From contig JACDQD010000003.1 of NCBI GenBank assembly GCA_019843655.1, forward strand, positions 30,244,224 to 30,308,223: a stretch of 64,000 nucleotides of DNA, given 5' to 3'. Made by a program: the position numbers and the translations under genes. Below, piece by piece: positions 1 through 12,699 of the stretch. The notes under the pieces are model-generated. The model saw only the letters and a list, made by a program, of their open reading frames with translations. It ran no database searches and had not been told where the DNA came from. The stretch's first letter is position 1; every line of letters starts with the position of its first letter. This DNA is from Lethocerus indicus (Eukaryota; Arthropoda; Insecta; Hemiptera; Belostomatidae).

Positions 1-240
1 GAGATCCCGAGTATCCAGATATATATCTGATTTTATTTATATCATATATATATTCGGGGCTTTTCCCCCAGCAATCCGCTATCTCCGGACAGGTGGATTA
101 CGGTTTTCCCTATGAAAGGTTTCTCCCAGTGGCCAAAACTATCAGTAATGCCACCGCGAAGGGAGAATGTGCTGGAACTATGTGCTGAACAATACAAATA
201 TTGCTGTGCGATCGTTTAAAAATAATTTTGTTTTTAAAAT

Positions 241-300
241 ACCTTCGGCCACCCAGGAATCGAACCCCCAGTCCGCCTCCTGTTTCGTTTCTTGAAATTG
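241..300 (-). repeat. tRNA-like T-arm (box B) fragment, SINE-like
   Basis: Read on the minus strand, the segment contains GGGGGTTCGATTCC, which fits the RNA polymerase III box B / T-arm consensus GGTTCGANNCC, followed by a GGTGGCC stretch. No complete tRNA cloverleaf or clear A box is visible, so this is a decayed tRNA-derived repeat rather than a tRNA gene. Confidence 0.3.
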
Positions 301-2391
301 TCCGTACCGAAATTTCGTGCAGCCCCCTCCTTATCGACAATAACTCTAACGGCTCCGGGTACTAGCTTACCCCTGACTGCCATATTTCGTCGGGGTCGCT
401 TTTTCCCCGTCCCTGGGTACCTGATCTATGGCCTAAGGGTCTCGGATTCGAAACCTTCCCCAAACCCCGAGCAGGCCTCAATTTGTAAAAAAAAATCTCA
501 ACAACGCCGGTATAAGGGAATGCTTGGCTTACCGCCAAAACGAAATAAGGATTTCACCTTCGCCTGGTGAGGTTGGCGTTTCTTCGTAATTTGAAGTGGG
601 AAAAATGCGGGGACCGCTCAACGTTTACGTCTCCGTAATGTTGTCAGACTGCCTATTCAAAGAATAACCTTCTCGAATCAGTTTAAGCAGCATAAAAGTA
701 AATCTATTAATATTTAGAATCTGGAAATAGATCTACCGCTATAGGCTCTAAAATGGCCAAATATAGCAATAAATATGCGGAAAGACTTCTGTACCTCAAA
801 ACACAGTAAATACATTCCACGACAATCTGGACGGAAACATAAAAAATAGTCAGATTATTAACAAAATCTGAAATAGGCCTAATTACTGAGAATTTCAGGA
901 TCAATTTCTTGCATGATAAGCTAAGTGATATCATCCCTCCTGCGATTTTCGGTCTCGGTACTATATTATGTTATTATTAGTATATTTATTACGTATTATT
1001 AGTATTATAAAATATTATTAGAAACAACAACAAGCGAGATGTTTAAAGTGATACAACAACAGTTGGACTGATTTAGATGATGACATCGATACTCCAACGC
1101 ACGGCATTGTACCCCTCTGAATTATTTACGACCACGAGAAGACTAAACCGGTCTTGATCAATAACGAAACGTTTGGAGACAGTCAAAGCCAGTAGTGATA
1201 ACTTCTGAGACATGTCATTGCATTATTAGTGCGCCTCGATTACAATTTTACTTTTGCCAAGTCATAATAAGACCACAGTACTCAATAAATACTTTTTCAA
1301 CCTTAAATTCTGAATCAATTTATCCCTCTTCATTGTGGGTGAAACCTCGTAGCGGGAAAACCTCAATCCACTTGTCGGGAGATCGTTAAGGGATAGATAG
1401 GCCTTGTAAGGGAGATAGATAGGACGGGGACTTTCTGTATCGCGCGATATTAACGGAAGTAAGACTGACAATTCAAATTCTAATCGCGTTAACCTTCGCT
1501 CGTCCATAGGGTGAACTGAATATTAAAGATAAGGCGACTTAAAATTGAATAATGCAGTATATATATATATGCACGCAACCGATGCATCAGTTTCGGCATA
1601 ACGATATCTCGTAGGAGATGCCGGTTGGTGGGGCAAAAAAATTAATATAAGTTAACATAGGAAACTAAAATATTACAGAGGTATTTTAGGTGAAATTGGT
1701 ACCCACAGCGCAAGACAGGGTACCGGTGTAAAAATGAATATTTTTATTTTATTTCTAATTGATTTGATGGATGATTTATTTAGGGCACTTGTCCCGAGAC
1801 AAGTCTACACTGACGGACAAAAAACCCGAGTGTTTACAATATAAATATACATTATAAATACTACTTTTCTACACAATAAAAAGGTGAAATCTGTTTTGCG
1901 ATATACATATTCCACTTTGGGGCTATGACCTGTGAGAAAGCACGGAGGAATCCGACCATTAATATCAAACCGGTTGCCGAAAATTCAATCGCTGAGATTA
2001 GATTGGCCCGCTCTACTTACTCACTCTCTCGCGTTGAAACAGACGCGATTAAACCCATCGATCACTGGCCGTCGGACGGGCCAAACTTGTCCGAAACGTT
2101 TACCACTGGGGAATTCTTCAAAACTCGTTACTCCGCTTCTACACCAGAAGAAGAACCAAGACGCAACAAAAATTAAAATATCCAAATTATTATTGCCAGC
2201 AGTCGTTTATTCAAAGTCCATAATCAAATCCATAATCATATCGAAAGATAAAGCCCGATGAATAAGACTGAAATATTCTACAACCGTTTTGGCTATTTCT
2301 TCCTAGACAAAAATAGCGCTAACGCCGAGAAGCTGTACACGAGGGGAGATTTAATATGTCCGAATTATTTTAACCAATTATGGAGTATAAA

Positions 2392-2640
2392 ACTAAATTA
2401 CAAATACTAATTTGAAGGTAATCGAACTGGTTCAAGGTTGACGCCCCGATGCGTGAATCTGGAACCGTTTAAAAAAGAGAGGAGGAACTCATAATACTCA
2501 TTCACATTTTTCACATTCTAAAATTCTTGATTTTACATTTAAAAAATCCGGAACGTTTCTGTACGTACGAATAAGCTTCAATTTAAGAGCTTCAAATATA
2601 GTCACTCTTGCCATCTTCTGTACACGCTCGCTGATTCGGT
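2392..2640. repeat. SINE-like repeat, copy 1
   Basis: This segment is alignable by eye with 7690-7935. Shared landmarks in the same order are a minus-strand GTTCGA box-B-like site, a stretch reading 'cgtgaatctggaaccg' against 'cgtgcattaatttgcaaccg', a 'cacattctaaaattcttga' type segment, and an ending near 'atagtcactcttgccatct'. The two copies are diverged but co-linear over about 230 bp. The box-B-like site suggests a tRNA-derived SINE; the class is an inference. Confidence 0.5.
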
Positions 2641-2729
2641 CCGATCCTGAGATCGGTTAACGCTTTGTCAGTAAAACTGTGTCAGAAAAATGCAGGTGTC
2701 TCTGACCGATTTTTACCGAGACAACGCAA

Positions 2730-2758
2730 CTGAAGGCGGCGAGAAGCCGAAACCGGTC
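2730..2758 (+). repeat. Hammerhead-like core of dispersed repeat, copy C
   Basis: The segment reads CTGAAGG, then C, GGC, GAGAA, GCC, GAAA, CCGGTC. It matches the core at 44087-44115 with one change in the CUGANGA box (final A to G), which would impair a hammerhead. The pairing GGC/GCC is kept. It continues with TCTAG as in the 44.1 kb copy. Confidence 0.5.
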
Positions 2759-3688
2759 TAGCATAATGGAGCACTACATTGATAATTGATATTGGCAGAT
2801 CCTCAAAACTGTTTTGCCTTCTTCTTAGTCGAATATCCGATTAATATGTAGGCTAAGTGTATTACACTTACACAAACAGTAGGTTAATTTACCGCATTCA
2901 GGGCCCGATGGAGGGAATAAATTTTGGCTATTTCTTCATAGATACCTGACAGAAAACTACCGACCAATCGTGATAAGTTTTGAATTCCATTCACAATTTA
3001 TAATTGGGAAATGATTATCATTTGTTCGACCCGTGTGAATTACCAGCTCGGTGTATGGGCTCTGGCACAGCAGTATAAAGCTGGTGTACAGGTCAACGGA
3101 ATGCGAGCGTGGAAAAACACGGGGGTACGGGCTACGTCACGCGTGAAGCCGGTCCGTCCTTTGTCATCTGAAGCGTCTTTGTTATCCGGTTCTTGGGCCA
3201 CAGCCGTATTGTTCTTTGTCTTATCTTGTCGGTGGATGACTCACCCGACGTTGTCCGACGCTCGCTCAGGCCGGGATAACATTATTATCCAGGCCTTATA
3301 TCTCGTGAAGTTACAACTCCGTTATCGTGAATCGGACCCGGCTAAACAATGAGGTTGGTCATTCGATCGAAATATATTAACATATGGCATTTGGTAATGT
3401 CATGGACGAAAAAAAAACACCAAGCGGAACAACGATAATAGCCTGTTAACGTAGATATATAAACTTTTTTATTGAACAGAAATAAATAAAATATGAATTT
3501 GTGTATTCAATACTATGTAATTATGGTTCTATAATATATGAAAAATTGGAATATGGCTCTCTTCGACCTGTTCTTTCTCTTATTTTCCCGCTGAAAATGA
3601 TGCAGAAATGTACAGCTGTTTTTCCGCCGAACGTGAAACACTCGGAACCGAGAAAACGTCTAGATTGATTCTCAAAGCGAAACCTGTC

Positions 3689-3740
3689 GAAGCGAGGCCC
3701 CCAATTCTCCAGGCTTCCCAGAAGCCCGTTGGGGGGCTTC
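3689..3740. repeat. Nested hairpin, GC-rich
   Basis: An inner perfect hairpin GGCTTC-CCA-GAAGCC (3712-3726) lies inside outer arms CCCCCAA (3698-3704) and TTGGGGGG (3729-3736). No gene or terminator function applies in a eukaryotic setting; it may be the core of a small palindromic element. Confidence 0.35.
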
Positions 3741-4564
3741 CAGCGGAAAGGGAAATCCATTTCCGATACACCGAGTAGCCTCGTCTTACTCGGAAAAGGG
3801 CTGGGCGATAAATCGATGGGGGCGAGTTTCAGTTAACAAATCTGCGGAAAATTATTGCCCCCCCCTCCCAAACACGAAGTGAAAACGAATTTGTACAGCG
3901 TCCTATGTAGCGAGAAAAGGACTATTCAATTCCAACAATGTAACTCTTTCCCACTTGGCCGAGGCACTTGTCATCTGATATCCCTATTCCAAACACTCCC
4001 TTAACCGAGGCGGATTGGGTAAGAGACACCAACAGAGACAAAACGATAGTTAAAGGGGTCTCTCAAAAAGCAGCCTGAAGAATGGACTAGATGGATAATA
4101 TTCGGGCCATAAAACCCCGTGAATACCAATCGTCTGTTTATTGCCTCAGGGTGATATTGCGCCGAGTGATCGAATATTTTATAGTGGTTTCAGTTCATTG
4201 TTTCTCCCGATCGGTTGGTTGTCTACTCCTGCCATCTGTCGGCAAGGCGGAGTCTCTCGCCTCCGCCAACCGAAATGGCGCCCGTTGCGAAAGCGCAGTT
4301 CGAATGTGCAGGAGTTCAGACAAAAAATGTCTACGTTATTTCCAGGCACGCAATATAAACACGTTCTATAGACGCGGATAAGGCCCCGCAGAAATTGGTC
4401 TGTCGGCGCTAAGCTACGGTCGTAATTATTTAATTTCGCGAGTGCAATGAAGCGAACTGTAATTGCAGTCAGTCAGGAACCATTATCGGCCGAACCGAAA
4501 CCGACCGCGAGGAGCACTTGGCGTGATTAGAATTTTCATTACGGACCGAGCATCTGGGCGGTAA

Positions 4565-4600
4565 ACAAACCCCCCGGGGTTCGATCCCTACTACATCATC
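4565..4600 (+). repeat. tRNA-like T-arm (box B) fragment
   Basis: The plus strand contains GGGGTTCGATCCC, a good box B match, with no complete cloverleaf around it. It is best read as a tRNA-derived repeat remnant. Confidence 0.25.
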
Positions 4601-7600
4601 AACTTAACCCAGATAGCGTTCTCTCCAGGTTTGATGGCACGATCGCATTTGCATGCGCCCCCTCGACCCAGACCTCTTTATGGCCTGCATTTAAAGCATT
4701 AAATATATTGAAACTGGGGTAGCGTCTGTTTTCTGCCCTGCTGTCGGCACAGTTTCAAAACGAAGGAGCCGGACTTCTTCACTGCGTTCTTCACAAATCT
4801 TCTTTGTGTTTTCCCAACACTTTAGGTACAGGGTAGGAGGCGTCTGAATGATGCGCCAAACGTGATGGATGGAATGAAATGAAGGTGAAATGAATTGAAG
4901 GTTAAAGAACCAGACGCCAGGCATTATTCAGAGATAAAAAAAAATTAAAATACAAAATCCACCGAGGCTCGTTCCCTGCAATACGTGAACAAACAAGTCT
5001 TAATCCGAACACCTCCAGGTGTATGAAGAACCCTAAATTGATCCATCCTTCAGTCGGGCCCTGATGATGAACCGGAAACGAGAGGATCAAAGAAAGAAAG
5101 GGCAACAACCCTTCCAATAGACAGAGAGAAAGGGGTAAATCTAAACGTTAATTTAAGAAAAATTGGATACTTTAAATATATTTAACATGTTGGCGGAAGT
5201 AGGGGCAAAATTGATCGATATTGATTCGACCGATTGATCGAATATCGTGGCCGTTTTAATTTTATAATAATATATAATAGTTCTGTCCAGGCTCGCTGGT
5301 TTTGTGCTAGATCGGTTTCGGTAGCGTCTATATGTACTGGGCGGTGAGTCACTCGGTCCGTGTAATCTTGTTAGAACTGTCAGCACTTTTACTGCGTGAG
5401 CTGGAATCTTTTTTGTTCGGCCCGAATATATTTTGCGCCTGCAGAAGAAAAAAATAAATAAGCGTATAGACAATTTTTCCCCTTCTCATTCACACCTGCC
5501 GCATCGCCTTAGGTCGGCAGGCTGGCGCCCGTCCTCCTCCCATATCGGAAATTTTCCGGACTTTCTCGGCTGTCCTTCCGAGAATTACGGACCGACAAAA
5601 GGGAAAACCTATTTGGGCGGCGAAAAGGAGGTGGCCTACCCTCGAACCGCGGGAATAATTCACGGGGCCCGGGCCCCATTACAAAGGGAGACCCCGTTCA
5701 AAGCCGCACCCGACTAATAATTGCCCGAGATCTCACTTTCCATTATTAATAGGCCGAAGGCAGCTTTCGCGCTTCAATTATTTACGGCCAAGCCGCTCTA
5801 AATAAATGGGGGCTTTTACAGAGGAAACAGTAGTAAATCCAGTCCACCCTTTTTTGTATCTATTGTACAATCAACCTATAAAAGTACAATTGGCGGAAAG
5901 TTGTTTTTTTTATACATATATCGCTTGTTTCTTTCGATAAAGAAGCCACCCGATGAGTGTACTTGTGACGCGTATGTGGGCTACAGAATAACTCTGGGCG
6001 GTGAATGAGGGGGCCTAAGATGTTGTGAAACTGTTGTCCCGTAGGACTTATCGCCCTGACGAGTTACACGACGCATTCCTTGGCGATGACTCGTAGGCCA
6101 CTTTGGGGACCCCATCACGGCTCAATGAAGAAGACGGATGCGGGAAAAAGGGCGGTCTGATGCTTCGAAATCGTCCCAACTGATAAGCATTCCTCAGCCC
6201 TTTGCCGCTGCGGTATTTTTCTTAAAACACGGCCAATTTCTTTCCTTAACCAATAAATTTCCGAACTCTTCTACAGCAAAAAAATAGTTTTCCTTCTCAA
6301 GTATTTAGAGCTAACAATTAGAGTATTTAGGTATTACATTACCTATTTTGGGGGTTAAGCATGGGTAACAGATGCGTAGTGATTATAGTATACAGCAGGG
6401 GAGGGCAAATTCGGCTACCATTGAAAATTCATTATTAAAATCCATTTTAATTATTTCAGAACTTTTTTCACGAATGTTTTACTAAGTAAGTAAGGCGTTA
6501 AAGTCGTAAGCAGTAGTTTACATTGGAATAATTCTTGTTTTCTTATAGGGTTCTTTATAACACATTTAAAAAAGGACTGCGGCTTTCTTTGACCTTATAT
6601 CCCTTGTATTTAGCAAGTGTACTGCAAACTATTCCACGTTTATGTCCTGTTAAGGACACTAAGTTAGCACAGACCTACCAACGTTGAGCAAATTGCACTT
6701 GTTAAGTTTTAGAATATTTTTTTTCTTACTCTTGCTCGTTTGATTGTTTAAGGGTGACAACTCAGAGATACGAATACCCCAGAAAAGTACGAGTTTTTTT
6801 CAGATATGAGACGCCACCAAGTCGATATTTTTTGCCTTGAGTTACGAACAGCTTCGGTGACGTCACCGATTGGTGGATTTAATGACACTCGCGCCCACCT
6901 CATTTCACATTCCAGAAGGTGGGAAGAGACAAAACTCCTCGGAAAGGTTTACATTGAAAACGTGACAAAGCTTGACAATGAAAGAAAAAGACTTTTTTCA
7001 CCTTTTATTTTTGTACAATCAACTACAAAATAGTTACGAGTTGAGTTCAATTGTTGAGTGTATTTCCCAGGCACCCAATGATGGAACTTTGAACAAGTTA
7101 CGGTTTCGGACTAAGGAGATCTCTAGGCCAAAGAAAATATTAATACCATATGCTAATCGGCTCCGCCAAAATGTGTTTATTTCCTCAGATTCCCTTTTAA
7201 ATGTACTTCATTTTATTTTGTTTTTGTAAAATATTTGTTCATTATAAAAACCCCATTTGTTTCCAACGATTTCTGGATTGGGTTTCTAGGGCAGTATAAA
7301 TTCAATCAATTAATTAAATGGGAAAAATTTGAGATACGAGCATTTTGACTTGAGAGCTTAGTCATGGAATAAATTAAACCCACATCTCAAGGTACCACTG
7401 TGTATATATATATTTTTTAATTCCTGAGTTTTTTGTTTTTTTTTCAGGAACATGGTAAGCTGGCAACGCAGTGAAACTGTCTAGATTTATCTTCGACTCC
7501 AGTCCTAAAAATAGAGTTTTATGTATCATTCTTCCTTCTTCTGACCGGTCATTATTCTTTCATCTTTATGGCGAATTAAAAGTTTAAATAAAGCGCCGAT

Positions 7601-7689
7601 GCGTCGCACACGCGACAACGGATTGAATTAGTCCCGAATTATTTTATATAATCCGTTATCGGGAATGAAACTCGAAAATAAATCTTAAT

Positions 7690-7935
7690 TGGAGCAACAA
7701 ATTAGGGATTCGAACTGGGTATCTTCAAGGTCGACACACTCGTGCATTAATTTGCAACCGATTAAAAGAACAACGTAACTTCAATAGAATTGAGAATAAA
7801 ACTACGAATTTCCACATTATAAAATTCTTCATGTTAAATTTTAAAATCCTGATCATTTCTGTTCAAATTTAAGATATGTAAGAATAAACTTTGATTTAAG
7901 AATTCGGAATATCATCACTCTTGTCATCTGCCTCC
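7690..7935. repeat. SINE-like repeat, copy 2
   Basis: This copy is co-linear with 2392-2640. It has a minus-strand box-B-like GTTCGAATCC near 7708, a shared middle part ('cacattataaaattcttc') and a shared end ('atcatcactcttgtcatctg'). It is followed directly by the AT microsatellite at 7941, as is common at retroposon tails. Confidence 0.5.
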
Positions 7936-7940
7936 CTCGT

Positions 7941-7947
7941 ATATATG

Positions 7948-8002
<55 letters not shown>
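7941..8002. repeat. (AT)n microsatellite
   Basis: About 60 bp of nearly pure AT dinucleotides, interrupted once by TGTATG near the left end. It abuts the SINE-like copy 2. Confidence 0.95.
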
Positions 8003-8004
<2 letters not shown>

Positions 8005-10164
8005 CCAAAAATACATGATCCAATCTTTGTCTAAGAATCTCAGGAGATATACGTATTAAATTGGGGTCAATATCAGTCCCCGGCTTCGCGTCTGATAACC
8101 TCGACAATTCCAAGTTTACCAATGTTATCTGAGAGTACGCACTGTTTTCGGTCGAACCGCCAACCAGATAAGACAGAGATTAAGGAGGCTGTTATCCCGG
8201 AGAACGGGATAACAAAGAGGCTGTTAATGATAAATAAGGCGGAGGGGGAAGGGGTGTGCGAACGAGCTCGTGGCGTCACAAAGTCAAATGCGCCGTTAAT
8301 TATCGCATTTTAAGCCTGAATTTTAATCGGATATTCAAAAATACATAAGCAATTATATAATTATAATATAAAATACATAAGATACGGATACTTGTGATTC
8401 TCACCGCGGTCGAGTGAGATAACGATGTCATTTTATCCTCATTTCTGGTTGGAATGTGTCAAAAGTATTATTTTCAATAATGCCCGTTTCTTTATAACCT
8501 CCAATTCTAAACCAATGTATTCCCCTTCGCCATATCCTAAGTGTCTATAGAAACGCTATGAACTCCTTCTTCGATCATCCAGCCCGCAAATTCTTCAGCG
8601 GGCTATTTTAATCGGTCTATCATTTTTCGAGAAAAGTTCCACCATTCTTCGTGAACTGCGGCCTCTGACTGTAGATTATTGTTCTGTTTTTGTTCTTCCG
8701 AAGTAATTTACCTTCGGCTTCTCCCAACGACACTATTATAATTTTCCTCGTTCCCAAGCAAATGAAAACAAACACATAACGGCAGATAACGGGCTCGAAT
8801 AACTCCCGAAAGCTCGGTTATACGTGTTAAACTACTTGAATACTGTGATCTTATTTTCCACTTATTCGGGGCAATTGTATCCCCTACATTTCGTCTAGTA
8901 TTTACGGGTAATAATATTTCCTCGTTTCCAAGCATAGCATCCTAACCATTTCCCCGTCCAACCAATAATGAGAACGCGTACGTCATTTCTAATTCGGGGT
9001 CGGCCGTTCGGTTATCTTACGAACGGGATAATCCATTGCGCCGCAAGGCGTCGAACGCCCACTATTCTGTTTTAGCCGGGTCATATCGATGAAGATTGGA
9101 GACTCCTGTCGGGATTACGCCGGATACCGTTGTCTACCGAGGGTGGGGGAGGAACCTCTCCAGGTGCGAAAACCCTAATCCAGTTCTGCAGGGATGCAAG
9201 GGGGTCAGGTGGTAGGCGCGTTGTGGGGAGGTTAATGGGGGGGTGGTGGTTCGGGTCGATACCAGCCTACATCATCCCCTCTCGCCCCATAAACCCGCAG
9301 ACGCTTCTATCGGTTAGAGTAATGAAAATCCCTAATCGCTTTTTTATTCCGCCGGCGCCTGGACCAATAAAATCTCCCGCCGGGGGTAAAAAGTAGCCGG
9401 ATAAGGACGTAGAGTTCAATTAGAACCATGCCGTGTTCACCTCAAACAATTTAGTCTCGTCTGGATGGAGTCCAGAAATTAGAAGTTCTCCTCACAGTAT
9501 CGAATAAATCCGCTCATTAAAAATATTGGGAATTATACTAAGATCACCTATAAACGTGAACCTCTATTATCATCAAATTCAGACCAATACCTCTCAGACT
9601 GCCCTATTGTCTTATGTTAAATTATGTTAGTCAACTACCAGAGTTCCTTTTCGACAGACCTACATATAAAGGCTAAATTCACCTATGTTTTGAAATAATT
9701 TGATCCTTTCCTTCGAGGCCTCATTTTAACCATTCAGCAAAGCACCTTCCCACCACCGCCCTACCGTGTGGAGACGTTCGCGCTGTCGTTGGAAAATCTC
9801 AATCCAGTTATTCGGTGGCCGAGATATGTCGGATAACCGAGAACAGCTGTCGGGCTTTAATCTAACACACGTTGGGGGGGTGGGGTGGAAATTGGGGGAA
9901 ACCGCCACAAGACGGATGGGGTTTGGATTGGGGACGGGGGAGGCAAAATCGGAGGGAAGCGGGCGGGGAAGGGGGTGTAAATAAATATACGCGGAAGGTC
10001 ATCAGTGAACACAGAGCGGCACGCCACCCGGATGACCGTCGGACAAATACAATCAGATAAAAAGAGAGAGAAAGGAAGAGGGGAAAGAATAAGGGAACCG
10101 TGTGCATTTAATATGTGCATACAATTTGCAGTACAAAGTGGGCTACCGGAAACACTTTTTTAAA

Positions 10165-10505
10165 ATTACGAATTTCAATTCAATCGAAGCATTTTTCATT
10201 TAATTTAATTTCAATTTAACTCCACTTCATTAGACACGAGATATTTACACCCAACATCCGAAATTAATCGAACGCAATTAGATTTTAAGATTTCCGTTCT
10301 AACACGAAACCCCCCCGAAGTCATTAATGCAAGTACGATACAAAACTTCTGAATTGGCCTAATTTTTATTTAGTTTAATTCAGTTTAATTGAACTGACCT
10401 TTTCATTTACCGCGAGATATTTACACGCAGTATCCGACATTTTTCGATCGCAATTCGATCCTCCCCCACAACCCCCGTAAGAAATCATTTAAATTGACCA
10501 ATTTT
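10165..10505. repeat. Diverged tandem duplication, unit about 175 bp
   Basis: Two units lie side by side. The shared block CGAGATATTTACAC is at 10236-10249 and again at 10412-10425 (offset 176). Each is followed by a 'catccg...atcgaacgcaatt' type block and then a C-run, and each is preceded by an AT-rich 'tttagtttaatt' type block. The copies are clearly diverged, so the duplication is old. Confidence 0.6.
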
Positions 10506-12699
10506 TAATCGAGACCTAAGATTGGAGCATAAATCAAATTTCGAATTTCGTGGCCGTAACACCGTTTTCATCACTCAACACGCGGGGCGCAGTTGTGAAA
10601 ACCCGCCCGCCCAGCCTTCCCGATGTGCGGGCGGAGGAGGCTCCAACTTTCGCCTGCAGAATTTCTTGAACGGCGATAAATCTTCCAACTTTATTTATAG
10701 TTTCGTCGACGGTTTTGGCAGGCGCTCCGAATGGGAGACGCGGTGGCGGCGGCGGCAGGCCGTCATCATTAGGCTATTTGGTTGGGGAAACTTTACGAAA
10801 TAAATCTCAGTGGCCAGTAGATTGGAGTAGTTGGAATTAATTACCAACTGAAGTTCAAATTCATGCACGACGACTAACGAATGATAGTAGTGCTAAAAGG
10901 AATTATCACATTAAGATGGATGAACGGAGTGGTCGATTCTGTACAGTAATTATTTCAATATACAGTGTGAATAAACGATGCTCTTGATCTGTTTCTATAC
11001 CTCGATCGAATCGATAATCAAAATATACGGAAGATGGCGTTATGCCTTCACAGCATCGATAAAACCACCAACCGGGCTTCGCCGTACTTTGTTGCCCTCT
11101 TGAACTTCCCTTAAATTTGAACCAACTTCCGCCCTGAACGTCACGCGTACGACGTCAGACAACGCGCCTGGGGGGAATTCCTGTGACATGTGCCAAGTCG
11201 ATAAATAAATAATCCTTGGGAGAATGCGGACAAATCACAACCTCCTCCCTCTTGCCCCTTCCCCCCTACCACGGGGGCTCTTGGCGCGAGTGGCCAACTG
11301 CCCATAACGGTCGGTAAGTTTGTTATTGAACTGCTGACACTGGGATAGGGTTGTCTTATCGGAAAACAAAGTTTTTTTAAAGTTCATTCCGCAATTCTCA
11401 TATCTCTCACGCTTCAACCAGCAGTTAAACATCGGTGGTACACCAAAATAGAAAGGGCATATTTATTGATACACGCGAAACAATTTATTGTAATTTACAG
11501 TGAAATCATTTTTTAAATGTAATTATTCTTCAGTTTAAAATTTAACGAGGTATACGAATTTTTTTTCTAGAATAATCTTTTTTTGTACAAAAATTTAACA
11601 AAATTAACTCCGGAAAGCTCCTGTATTTTCTTAAGCACTGATTTCGGATAAAGTGGATACATAAAGTCGCCCCCTCTTACGAGCCAGTTGTCAATGCATA
11701 ATAATGAGACAAGGGATAACGAGCAATTGATTGAAAAAGGGATGGTACGGCCTGGAGTATGACTTTAATCAATTCCTGATTTTAATTGCTACTGGGGCTC
11801 AAATAACTTAAGGAGGCAAATTAATTAGCGCACAATGAATAATAATAAATAACCTATTATTTGAATACCTATTTTTTGGTTTGTGAATCGTATATGTACA
11901 TATATGTGAGGGTTCTATCTTTGTTTTGTAACATCCTGACCTAAATGGTCCGCTGAATGTATAGAACAGATAGCTTAAATCAAACATAATACTGTTCCTT
12001 TTTCATATTTTCTTTTAAACTCGCGTACGGTGAGTTGATTCGTTAAACAAAATTAGTTTTCCGACTCGACTGTTTAATCGAGCCTGAAATTAATCCATGT
12101 GGAATTTGCGCGAATTGGAACGACGAGGTCATATTCTAGGAAACATTTTAAACAAATCTGCGCTTTATCGGCCGCAAATGTCCGCGTAAATATTTACAAA
12201 ATCGCGTAAACAGGTCGCACGCTAGCGTATATAACGCTGGACAAATCCAAATAGGTCAGACATTCGATGACCAGTGTTGCTTTGTCCGATTCAACAAACT
12301 GAAACACATCAGTCAAAAAGCGGAATATCCAGAAGGATTCATGTCCATAAACGTAAATAATAAAAATTATGTTCGGCTCTGTTCTTATTTTTCTTCTAGC
12401 CAAGTCATTGTTGACTGTGCTTTGTCTCGAATGATTGGACTTCTGAAGTCCCCCGAACTGTTCTTAAACGCTTCCCCCTCATCATCTGCCTACTCTCAAT
12501 CGTTTCACCTTTTTCTTCTCGGCAATCGGAGTCTTTAGTTTGAGTTTTCATTGGTGAATCAACAAAGGCATACAAATTTAAAAGGGCAACAGCCCCAGGG
12601 TCGACTTGGGAGCATATCCAGTGTACTAACCTGGCAAAACTCGGGGTAAAAAAGATTGAGAGCATTGTTGATAGAAATACAAACAAACATTCGCGTAAC

